DNA from: an uncultured Lachnospiraceae bacterium | Lineage (GTDB): Bacteria > Bacillota_A > Clostridia > Lachnospirales > Lachnospiraceae | Direction: 5' to 3' | Assembly (NCBI GenBank): GCA_905207905.1 | Contig: CAJLNC010000006.1 | Span: forward strand, 1-53,513 | DNA: 53,513 nt | Shown here: positions 17,187 through 25,014 of the stretch, one piece after another | Numbering within the stretch: the first letter of the stretch is position 1 | How the letters are laid out: each line of letters opens with the position of its first letter | Notes under the pieces: generated by a model | What the model was told of the DNA's origin: nothing | Databases searched by the model: none | What the model saw: the letters and a program-made list of their open reading frames with translations, nothing else | Made by a program: the position numbers and the translations under genes

Positions 17187-18122
17187 ATGAACACTCCGAA
17201 AATCCATATTTTACTATCCACTTATAATGGTGAAAATTATTTAAAAGAACAGCTTGACAGTATTTTTCAGCAAAGTTATCAAAATTTTACACTGTTTATA
17301 CGGGACGACGGTTCTTCTGACCAGACCCCATCATTACTTGCAGCTTATAAAGAAGAACACCCGGAGCTTTCCGAAAAAATCTTCCTGCTTCCCAATCCTT
17401 CTGAAAAAAATCTGGGATATATGGGCAGCTTCTGGCTTCTTTTGGAGCAGTGCAAAGGCGCCGATTACTATGCCTTCTGCGATCAGGACGATGTCTGGCT
17501 GCCCAATAAATTAGAAGCCGGGATTCAGATGCTGGAAAAGGAGAACCCTTCTATGCCTCTTCTCTACTTTTCCAACTACAATTACTGTGATCAGGCCTTA
17601 AACCTTCTGCATCCGGCCCCTGCGCCGGCGCTTCCCATCACTTTCCGGGATGTTTTATTTTACACTCCCGCTTTTGGATTTTCCATGGTTATTAATGAAT
17701 CTCTTCGGAAAATAGCTTTGAAAACTGCTGACCGCACTCGCCTTCCTCATGATGGCTGGGTGCAGAAGATTGCTGCGGCTTTCGGCAAAATCCTGTACGA
17801 TGAAACCTGCACAGCTCTATACCGCAGACACGCAGAGGCTGTCACCTCCAGCAATGCCAAACTTCTCTCTGCCATATCCTACTGGATCAGACAGGACATT
17901 TTCGGTTCTTCCATGAAAGAAACCCATTTTGTCTTAAACCGTTTTTTCCAGGAGTATGGGGAAGCGCTTCCTTCTGACGACAAAAAGCTCCTTGCCCTTT
18001 ATACTGGACCCACAGGCGCTCCTCTTAACTGGTGGCGAAGATTTTGCTATAAAAAAAGGCTCCGCCCCTCTCTGGGCGGAGACCTGGCTCTTCGGATCTG
18101 TTTTTTCTTAAATACTTACTGA
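17187..18122 (+). CDS. Family 2 glycosyltransferase (rhamnosyltransferase-like)
   Basis: The 311-residue GT2 enzyme starts KIHILLSTYNGENYLKEQ and has FIRDDGSSDQT and the metal site FCDQDDVWLPNKL, a pattern common in rhamnosyltransferases; the sugar is not proven. It follows the GT8 gene by 10 bp and is co-transcribed with it. Its last codons overlap the 3' end of the convergent minus-strand GT2 gene by seven bases, and a terminator for that gene lies inside this coding sequence. Confidence 0.9.
   Translation: MNTPKIHILLSTYNGENYLKEQLDSIFQQSYQNFTLFIRDDGSSDQTPSLLAAYKEEHPELSEKIFLLPNPSEKNLGYMGSFWLLLEQCKGADYYAFCDQDDVWLPNKLEAGIQMLEKENPSMPLLYFSNYNYCDQALNLLHPAPAPALPITFRDVLFYTPAFGFSMVINESLRKIALKTADRTRLPHDGWVQKIAAAFGKILYDETCTALYRRHAEAVTSSNAKLLSAISYWIRQDIFGSSMKETHFVLNRFFQEYGEALPSDDKKLLALYTGPTGAPLNWWRRFCYKKRLRPSLGGDLALRICFFLNTY
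18051..18081 (-). terminator. Rho-independent terminator for the minus-strand block, inside the convergent gene
   Basis: On the minus strand CTCCGCCC, a six-base loop and GGGCGGAG form an 8-bp perfect G+C stem, followed by CC and seven T. It lies about 35 bases after the stop of the GT2 gene at 18116 and is embedded in the coding end of the plus-strand GT2. Confidence 0.85.
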
Positions 18123-18916
18123 TCCAACCGGTTAGACTTCTCCCCGGCCTGATAAAATCGTTCGGTCAGCCGGGCCACCGGCTCCGGCCAGAACTTCCGG
18201 TACATCAGAAGATCTTCCTCTTTTCTGGCGCTTTGGGCCAGCAGCTCTGAGGTAGTGGATTCACTGTGAATCCTGTGCTTCATAGAGGGTTTGTCCACAT
18301 AGGCAAACTCTCCCCGCTCTCTGGAGAGCTTCTCCCAGGCCTGCCAGTCAATATTGCTCTTCATATTATTCTCAAATACCGGCAGAGACAAATTTTCCTT
18401 CACCAGTGTTACCGAAGGGCAGCAGATGGCAGAGCCCAATGATAAAATGCGTCTGCGCACAAAACGGCTTTTCCAAAAAATCTTACTCTTTAAGGGAAAG
18501 AGCAGAAAACGCTTGATCTGGAGAAGCTTATTTTTCTTCACAGTTTTTCCGCCTCTCAGCTCCCAGTAATCCGTAAAGGCAATGAGCGGATGGCTGCACA
18601 GCTTTAACGCCTCCAAAATTCTTTCGGCATACTCTCGGCAGTATACATCATCCTGATGAGCAATGGTTACCAAAGGAGTACTGGCGCAGGATACGGCAAA
18701 GTTCCAATCTCCTGCAATCCCGGTTTCCCCATTATTTACAAAAACCGGCAGACCATATTTTTTCGCAATACCGGTAATCTGCTGATTGGGTGTTGAGGTA
18801 GCAATGCACACCTCTGATTTTACAGATTGCCCCAGGACGGATCGCACGCATTCCTCCAAATAGATGCTCTCTTTGTAGGCACAGACCACAAAGGTATGGT
18901 CTTTGTTTTGATACAT
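18116..18916 (-). CDS. Family 2 glycosyltransferase, last gene of the central block
   Basis: The 266-residue protein has the GT2 start TFVVCAYKESIYLEECVRS and the metal site IAHQDDVYC near residue 90. The strand-2 region (VCIATSTPN) is less typical than the DDGS of its neighbours. A basic stretch KNKLLQIKRFLLFPLKSKIF near 130 may contact the membrane. The ATG is preceded by GGAG. A strong terminator follows, so this is the end of the long minus-strand transcription unit. The donor sugar is unknown. Confidence 0.85.
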   Translation of the reverse strand: MYQNKDHTFVVCAYKESIYLEECVRSVLGQSVKSEVCIATSTPNQQITGIAKKYGLPVFVNNGETGIAGDWNFAVSCASTPLVTIAHQDDVYCREYAERILEALKLCSHPLIAFTDYWELRGGKTVKKNKLLQIKRFLLFPLKSKIFWKSRFVRRRILSLGSAICCPSVTLVKENLSLPVFENNMKSNIDWQAWEKLSRERGEFAYVDKPSMKHRIHSESTTSELLAQSARKEEDLLMYRKFWPEPVARLTERFYQAGEKSNRLDQ

Positions 18917-19026
18917 TCTTGCTCTCCTCTCACTGTTTCTAATCTGTTTTTGTTCGTTTCTTTATCTTCATTCTTTCCAAAACATCATTTGGCTGCCTTT
19001 GCCGCCTGTGTTTTCAAGTTGTTCTT

Positions 19027-19494
19027 TCACTTTTTGTTTTCATTTTTCTCAGACAATTTCCGGTGTGCCTCTCCTTCCGGCTCTTTGAATATCTCTGGAC
19101 CGTCGGTCTTCTCGGTTTCCTCATCCTTCTGTGTTTTTTCCTCCGCAGCCTTCAGCCTCCGCTCCGCCGAATGATTCCGAAGGGCGATCTCCGCGGAAAG
19201 CACGGTCACCTTCTCTTCCAGCTGAGACACGATGATAGATAGGGTAAACACCTTCTCCAAAAGGAGAAAGATCATCACCAAGAAAATCAGATTGGCTGGG
19301 GAAAGGATCCCCACACGTTCTGTCAGCCAATAAGTCAGTTCCGGGAACACTCCCAGCAGACAGAGTACCCCTGCAAAAATCACCCAGAAAATGGCATCCT
19401 CCATCTTCACCTTCAGCTTTCGGATCTTCTGTAAAATCCAAACTGCCGCAAAGACAGCGGCGATCAGCAGTAAAACACGCAGTGTGTTGGACAT
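19027..19494 (-). CDS. DUF2304 family small membrane protein
   Basis: The 155-residue protein has three hydrophobic segments (about 4-20, 34-52 and 68-86), then a coiled-coil stretch (SIIVSQLEEKVTVLSAEI) and a charged tail. The DUF2304 family is repeatedly found beside DPM-like glycosyltransferases, and here it starts 4 bp after one. It may anchor or assist that enzyme in handling a lipid-linked sugar, which is inference. AAAGGAG lies seven bases before the ATG. About 110 bp without a gene separate it from the following GT2. Confidence 0.85.
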   Translation of the reverse strand: MSNTLRVLLLIAAVFAAVWILQKIRKLKVKMEDAIFWVIFAGVLCLLGVFPELTYWLTERVGILSPANLIFLVMIFLLLEKVFTLSIIVSQLEEKVTVLSAEIALRNHSAERRLKAAEEKTQKDEETEKTDGPEIFKEPEGEAHRKLSEKNENKK

Positions 19495-19498
19495 ATTC

Positions 19499-20197
19499 TC
19501 ACTCCTTTAATCGTTTCCGGAACCACTGGAACAACAGAATAGAAAACAGCATTTTCATCATATACCAGGCTGAGCCTTTAAAGTCCAGATAGCTGACTCC
19601 GGCAATCCGCTCATACATGGTCACCTGCACCTCCCGGATATCCACCCCGCAGTTTAGCAGATAGGCCAGCGTATCCGGCTCAGGGCTGTAATGCATATCA
19701 TAACCAAATCGCTTGATCATCCGTTTATTAAACAGCCGCATCCCGGAAGTCACATCTCCGATATATTTTCCTCTGGTGGTGAGCCAGATGGCTGTGGTCA
19801 GGATCTGGCTTCCAATCATTCGTGAGTTGATGGGCTTGCGCTCTGTCTTAAACCGGGAACCGATCACAATATCGCAGCCGGTTCGCTCCATCTCCTCCTC
19901 CAGGCTCTGGATATATTTGGGATCATGCTGTCCATCCCCGTCCAGCTGCACAACATAATCGTATCCATAGTAATTGGCATAACGCATTCCGCTTTTGATG
20001 GCTCCTGACAGTCCCACATTCACCGGAAGATCCAGCAGATTGTATCCCCGCCTTGCGCAGACCTTTCTGGTGTCATCTGTGGAACCGTCATTGATCACCA
20101 CATAGTCATACTGGGGATAATTTTGTATTAAATTGTCTACTACCCGTTCAATATTCTCCGCCTCATTATAGGCAGGAATAATAATCAACAGTTTCAA
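19499..20197 (-). CDS. DPM-like family 2 glycosyltransferase (polyprenyl-phosphate sugar synthase type)
   Basis: The 232-residue protein matches dolichyl-phosphate-mannose-synthase-like GT2 enzymes: LLIIIPAYNEAENIERVV, VVINDGSTDDT, VVQLDGDGQHDP and the GSRFKTERKP segment. It lacks C-terminal membrane helices, which the DUF2304 partner may supply. Family members transfer a sugar to a polyprenyl phosphate, making a donor for membrane-embedded GT-C transferases. Translation starts at a TTG (20197) six bases after AGGAGG. DUF2142 and another polytopic protein nearby are candidate users of the product. Confidence 0.9.
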   Translation of the reverse strand: MKLLIIIPAYNEAENIERVVDNLIQNYPQYDYVVINDGSTDDTRKVCARRGYNLLDLPVNVGLSGAIKSGMRYANYYGYDYVVQLDGDGQHDPKYIQSLEEEMERTGCDIVIGSRFKTERKPINSRMIGSQILTTAIWLTTRGKYIGDVTSGMRLFNKRMIKRFGYDMHYSPEPDTLAYLLNCGVDIREVQVTMYERIAGVSYLDFKGSAWYMMKMLFSILLFQWFRKRLKE

Positions 20198-20354
20198 AAT
20201 ATTCCTCCTGAATTAGACAGGATTTTTCCTCTTTTGCTGATCCTACGAAAAAATCCTCTACCTATTTACGCACACGCGACCATATGGCAGATATTCAAAA
20301 AACTGCTATATGCCTGTCTGAAAAAACGTTTCTGATATTTCACTCAATTCTATC

Positions 20355-22274
20355 CTAAAACAGACGGTTTTTCAACAAAAAATCAAATATAGAAACTGTT
20401 TCAAATACCAGAGCAGTTCCCAGGCTTAACCTTATTACCGCCTTCCTTGAGATCTGTACAAACACCTTTTTATTCTGTATCAGCAGGGACGCAAGATACA
20501 GCAGCGGCAGATAGTATCTGGGCTGGACTCCCAGGATCCGATCCTCCCCCACTGGAGTAAAGGCCAGATACATACTGAGCCAAATCAAAACCACTACCAG
20601 CCCAATCAGTCCAGCTACAAACAAAATCTGACTCTTCTTTACAGTGCGCATAACCGTTCCCTTTTCCGAATCTTCATCGCGATACAGCAAAAGTATCGTC
20701 AGCACAGGAAGTAATAGAATACACCACTTATCTGCCATAACACCCAGGCGATAGTAGTTCAGGAACATCAGATTTCCAAAGAAGAAGTTATTCAATGCCG
20801 GATCTCCGGAATTTCGGAAATTGTCCAGACGGAAAATGTCCCGGACAAGCACTTTTATGCTTTCTCCAATATGCTGCTCCATGGACAGAAGCTGCCCCAT
20901 CATACTGGTATCTCCACCCCGGGGATCGGAAAAGTTCAATGTTCCATTTACCAGATTTGCCAAAATCGGCCCTAAAAAGGTCAGCATCACAATTATGCAA
21001 ACTGCCAGTATCCCCGCTCCAAGAACAACTCTATGCCTTTTTTGTTTTACTTTCAGCTGAGGCATCAGTATCACTGCCAATGCCAGAGGCATATAAATAA
21101 TCTTTGCCGAACAGCCCACTGCAAAGAGAAACAGGGACAGAAGCACCGGCCCCCGCCTGCACTCCCTCTGTTCTGTGAAGACTTCATTCGCCCAAAGAAC
21201 ACAGGCAAAAGTCACACAGGCAAATCCTACGCTGTCATAGGTATAAGAACCTGCAAGAAACAGACAGGTAGGCATCATTGCTATAAAGGTTAAAAAAAGT
21301 TTTCTGCGCTTCGCCAGACGAATCGCCCAGAACATCAAAAAAATGTACGCCAGAAGATTTCCCATCTTACCCAGCATAAACTGCTGGGTAAAAGGCAGAC
21401 GAAGGAGAATGCCCGCCTTTAAAAACAAAGCGGACGGCAAATACGGCAGGTGGGAATAAGAAAAAATAGTTCCCTGCTGGGTTTCCACATAAGTAGTCAC
21501 CAAACCTTTTTCATCCATTACCTTTCGCAGCCAGGCGTACTCTGTCTTTGTATTGCACTTCATCATACTGGCATTTACAATAACATCCGTTGCCTCATTC
21601 CATTCCACGACTCTGCCGCTGGCCATGCGGAAGGTATCTCTAAAGTGAACCTCCTCATCCCAGGAATTGATCTGGGTCTGCCCACTGCTAATAAGAAAAC
21701 AGCCGAATATCAGAGCATACAACGCAAAGTACCACTCCAGCTTTCTGCGAAAAAACTCCTCCCAAATAATACAATAGAGCAGAAGAAATACTGCCGCAAA
21801 GAAAAAGATTCGGTATTTATTCAGTTCAAACTGATTGCTCACAGACACACTGGGGACTTCCCCCTCCTCCAGGCAGCTTACGGGAATGCGGATTTTTAAT
21901 GAAGTCACGGTTTTTCCTAAATTGGTGTAAAACTCTGTATTCCAAAAGGAAAGGTGATCCGAATACGTATGCGTCTCTTCTTTTCCAAACCCGTTTTTCT
22001 CCACTGTCTCGATCTGGTAATCCGCTCCGCTCCGAAACAGTCCTTGGACACGCAGCTGCTTAATATACAGCCCCTCCTCTGATAGAAGCAAAAATTCATA
22101 CCATTCCCGATCCTCCAGAGTCGTAATCCCCATCGTGCCACTGATATCCAACCAGTCATATCCATCTTTTATGGAGGGATAATTAAATCCTAATTCGATT
22201 CCTGTCACCAGAAGAAAGATCATCAGCGCTGCCAATATTCTCTTGTGTTTTTTTAATGTATCTGACAGTTTCAA
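20355..22274 (-). CDS. DUF2142 polytopic membrane protein, candidate GT-C glycosyltransferase
   Basis: From the TTG at 22274 the protein has 639 residues, with one N-terminal helix, a large extracellular domain of about 130 residues, and a C-terminal bundle of roughly eleven helices. The loop QINSWDEEVHFRDTF carries the acidic-histidine motif of DUF2142 proteins, comparable to catalytic loops of GT-C enzymes. The TTG is chosen because AGGAGG stands six bases before it; upstream in-frame ATG codons have no ribosome site and overlap the previous gene. It probably uses a polyprenyl-linked sugar outside the membrane. That role is inference. Confidence 0.8.
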   Translation of the reverse strand: MKLSDTLKKHKRILAALMIFLLVTGIELGFNYPSIKDGYDWLDISGTMGITTLEDREWYEFLLLSEEGLYIKQLRVQGLFRSGADYQIETVEKNGFGKEETHTYSDHLSFWNTEFYTNLGKTVTSLKIRIPVSCLEEGEVPSVSVSNQFELNKYRIFFFAAVFLLLYCIIWEEFFRRKLEWYFALYALIFGCFLISSGQTQINSWDEEVHFRDTFRMASGRVVEWNEATDVIVNASMMKCNTKTEYAWLRKVMDEKGLVTTYVETQQGTIFSYSHLPYLPSALFLKAGILLRLPFTQQFMLGKMGNLLAYIFLMFWAIRLAKRRKLFLTFIAMMPTCLFLAGSYTYDSVGFACVTFACVLWANEVFTEQRECRRGPVLLSLFLFAVGCSAKIIYMPLALAVILMPQLKVKQKRHRVVLGAGILAVCIIVMLTFLGPILANLVNGTLNFSDPRGGDTSMMGQLLSMEQHIGESIKVLVRDIFRLDNFRNSGDPALNNFFFGNLMFLNYYRLGVMADKWCILLLPVLTILLLYRDEDSEKGTVMRTVKKSQILFVAGLIGLVVVLIWLSMYLAFTPVGEDRILGVQPRYYLPLLYLASLLIQNKKVFVQISRKAVIRLSLGTALVFETVSIFDFLLKNRLF

Positions 22275-22324
22275 CGTATTCCTCCTAACTGATCTTCCTT
22301 TGCGCATCCGGGATCCGTCTGCCC

Positions 22325-23659
22325 CTACAGACATCCTGCTTTTTCATCCCTGCTTTCCCGAGAACCATACTTCTTTACCAGCTCCAAAAGCTGTCTGGCC
22401 CTGGCCTCAAAGGAATACTCTCTCTGGATCAGGGGCCACTGCTCTCTTACCTTCGCCCGCACCCCTTCGTAATCCGTCTCGATGCGTTTTACGCAGTTCT
22501 CAAATTCCTCTCGTGTCTCATAATGGAGCACCGCCTCCGGGAAAATCTCCCGAAGCTCCTCACAGGTATCGGAAATAACAGGCAGTCCGCAGGCCAAAGC
22601 ATCAAAAATACGGTTGTTGACAAACTGCTTTTCCAGCATATCCTGCCAGTGGTCGTTTAAGGTCACCTTAGCATTTCGATAGAGTTCCGGTATGAGGCTG
22701 TTTTCTATAAACGGAGCCTTGATCAAATCCATATGATCTTTTAAAATGCTGTTCCATCCTCCGCCCCACATGGTAAGGGGAAGCTGATCCTCCACAGCCC
22801 ACATTACGCAGTTTCGGGCAACTCCTCTGGAATTGCCGATAAAAATATACTCCTGATCAAATTCAGAAGGTTCTTCCCTGGAAGGATAAAATACTGATGT
22901 ATCCGTACACTGCAGCAGCGGAACCACTGGAACAGACAGCTTCTTTTGAAGCTGCTTTGCATAATGTCTGGAGCCGACGCATACCACATCATAAAGCTGG
23001 TACTCCTCCTCCGTCACCAGATCCGGATGGCTGATGTTCCACATGACATACAGGCAGGAAGTATTTCTCCGATCCGGTCGGTAAAAATGGATGCCTCTTA
23101 GCACCAGAACCACATCTGCACCTTCCTCACAGCCCCAGTCCTCTTTCGCATCTACCAGCACATAACAGCCCAATTCCTCCAGGCATCGTTTCAAAGCCAG
23201 TGCAAAAGGATAGTCGCCCCAGCGCACCTTTGTCTCATTCTCCGGCGCCGGACATTTGATGACCCAAACCTGACGCCCCTTCGCTTCTCTTCGAAGCTGG
23301 GCTCCCAGTTTTCCCCATTCATCCCGTCTGGTAAACTCCTGGCCAATGTACTGTTTTAATTGATTTCCATTTTTTAACAGCTCCCTGTCATTTTTGCCAA
23401 GCTCATTAAACATACGGCGTTCCTGATCAAAAAAATGCTGCTGGCGGTTCATAATCCGCTCCTGCTCTTTTAACAACTCCCGGAGGTTTTCCAAAATCTC
23501 CTCCTGGTTCTTTTCCATCTTTTGATCCAGAACTGCCAGCTTCTGATCCATCATTCTGGACAGATCCATTCTCTGATCCTTAAACTTCTTATCTGTATAG
23601 GTACGGCTTCCCGGAACAATCCTCCTTAAAAGCCGTTTGATCTTTGATAGCAGGCTCAT
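22325..23659 (-). CDS. CgeB/YkvP-like glycosyltransferase with N-terminal coiled coil
   Basis: The 444-residue protein begins with a basic segment (LLSKIKRLLRRIVPGSR) and a coiled coil to about residue 115. A GT-B fold follows, with GSRHYAKQLQKKL, YIFIGNSRGVARN and the C-terminal pattern VTLNDHWQDMLEKQFVNNR and ALACGLPVISD of CgeB-like family 1 enzymes. Its ATG overlaps the stop of the upstream membrane protein by four bases, with AAAGGAG in place. The sugar is unknown. The coiled coil may organise the assembly complex at the membrane. Confidence 0.85.
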   Translation of the reverse strand: MSLLSKIKRLLRRIVPGSRTYTDKKFKDQRMDLSRMMDQKLAVLDQKMEKNQEEILENLRELLKEQERIMNRQQHFFDQERRMFNELGKNDRELLKNGNQLKQYIGQEFTRRDEWGKLGAQLRREAKGRQVWVIKCPAPENETKVRWGDYPFALALKRCLEELGCYVLVDAKEDWGCEEGADVVLVLRGIHFYRPDRRNTSCLYVMWNISHPDLVTEEEYQLYDVVCVGSRHYAKQLQKKLSVPVVPLLQCTDTSVFYPSREEPSEFDQEYIFIGNSRGVARNCVMWAVEDQLPLTMWGGGWNSILKDHMDLIKAPFIENSLIPELYRNAKVTLNDHWQDMLEKQFVNNRIFDALACGLPVISDTCEELREIFPEAVLHYETREEFENCVKRIETDYEGVRAKVREQWPLIQREYSFEARARQLLELVKKYGSRESRDEKAGCL

Positions 23660-24954
23660 CGCTTAACTCCTTTCCCAAACCTTTCTGCCGCTCCCTTTCC
23701 CGGGAGCCAGTGTACCGCCAGGCACAACCAGGCAAAAGCTGTGATACAAAGTTCCTTATAAGTAAACCAGAAATGCATATAGGAGTGATTTCCGGTTCCC
23801 AGATACCAGATAAAAGGAAGCAGGCTGATGCCTCCAAACACAATCAGATCTCTTCTCAGCGTTCTTCTGTCTCCTTTAATTAGCCCCAGGATCAGAAGCA
23901 GCAAGATAAAGAAGAAACCCACCCAGATCAGGGGATTATCCAAAAAAGTAGTTACATTCTTCCCAAGCATTTCCAGTGTAGAAAATGCCACCTCCTCAGA
24001 ACCTCCTGAGGTACGGATGGATACAGAATTCATGGCATCACTGACCAGGTCAGAACCAGTAAACAAACTTCCGATCAGCCATTTTCCGGCCCACATCCCC
24101 ACATAACCCATTGCCCAGGAAAGCCCAAAACCAATCCCCTTAAAGATCTCGGTTTTCAAAGCTTCCCGGTTCAGACACACATACATCACAGCCGGGATGC
24201 CGAAAGTTGCCAGCGGATAGGTAAGAAAATCAAAATAGCTGGTAAGCATTCCCAAAATCAAAAAATAATAAAAATACGGTTCCCCTCTCTTCCATTGATC
24301 CTGATATCTTATCATCACAATCAGTCCAGCGGCAAACAGATAAAATACAGAAGAAAACTGCAAAGACCAGGCAGTCGTCAGGGGCATTAAAAGCAGCACG
24401 GTAAGCACATAGGGAAAAATGTACCGTTTCTGATTCTTTCGGTATAAAAGAAACATCAGATAAAGATTCACTCCGGTCTGAAGAAGGAGATTCACCATGC
24501 GGATTCCGCCGTAATCGAAAAAGAGGAGCAGAGGTTTTAAAAATACCAGATACCCATGCCAGTATCTTCCGTAACTGATTACATAGGTATCTTCGGGGTC
24601 CTTCCCATTCTCCCCATACTGACTCACTAAAGATTCTTGAGGATTTAACCCCTCTGTTCTTTTATAATAGGAGCCCATCGCCCGATCCAACAGACCTTCC
24701 GGCCCTTCATACGCTGCCGTCAGCAGCATAATGGAATCGGTCCAGTTATCCAATCGGCTTGCACAGTAAGGTGTCACATTTGGATATGTACCCTCTTTCT
24801 GAAATAAGGGAACAGATGCTTCCACATGCCGGTTGATGGGCTCTGTGGGAAGCAGATAAACTCCCAGAAGCAAAAAAGTTCCTGCCAGGATCCCTGCTGC
24901 CAAAATCAGCAGCATCTTCCAAATCCTCTGCAATGCACTGCATTTTCCCATCAT
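23656..24954 (-). CDS. Polytopic membrane protein of a glycan cluster, function unknown
   Basis: This 432-residue protein has an N-terminal helix, an extracytoplasmic stretch of about 110 residues (around YCASRLDNWTDSIMLLTAAY) and about eight further helices. I do not recognise a named domain. The arrangement of one helix, a soluble loop with acidic residues and a helix bundle is like GT-C glycosyltransferases, and the DPM-like enzyme nearby would provide a lipid-linked donor. The ATG at 24954 follows AGAGGAG by five bases; a more upstream TTG lacks this. It could instead be a flippase-associated or wall-remodelling protein. Confidence 0.75.
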   Translation of the reverse strand: MMGKCSALQRIWKMLLILAAGILAGTFLLLGVYLLPTEPINRHVEASVPLFQKEGTYPNVTPYCASRLDNWTDSIMLLTAAYEGPEGLLDRAMGSYYKRTEGLNPQESLVSQYGENGKDPEDTYVISYGRYWHGYLVFLKPLLLFFDYGGIRMVNLLLQTGVNLYLMFLLYRKNQKRYIFPYVLTVLLLMPLTTAWSLQFSSVFYLFAAGLIVMIRYQDQWKRGEPYFYYFLILGMLTSYFDFLTYPLATFGIPAVMYVCLNREALKTEIFKGIGFGLSWAMGYVGMWAGKWLIGSLFTGSDLVSDAMNSVSIRTSGGSEEVAFSTLEMLGKNVTTFLDNPLIWVGFFFILLLLILGLIKGDRRTLRRDLIVFGGISLLPFIWYLGTGNHSYMHFWFTYKELCITAFAWLCLAVHWLPGKGAAERFGKGVKR

Positions 24955-25014
24955 TCTGTCTCCTCTGTCTACCAAAAACTCCGGTTTTGTTTTATAATAT
25001 TGCCCTCTGATTGT

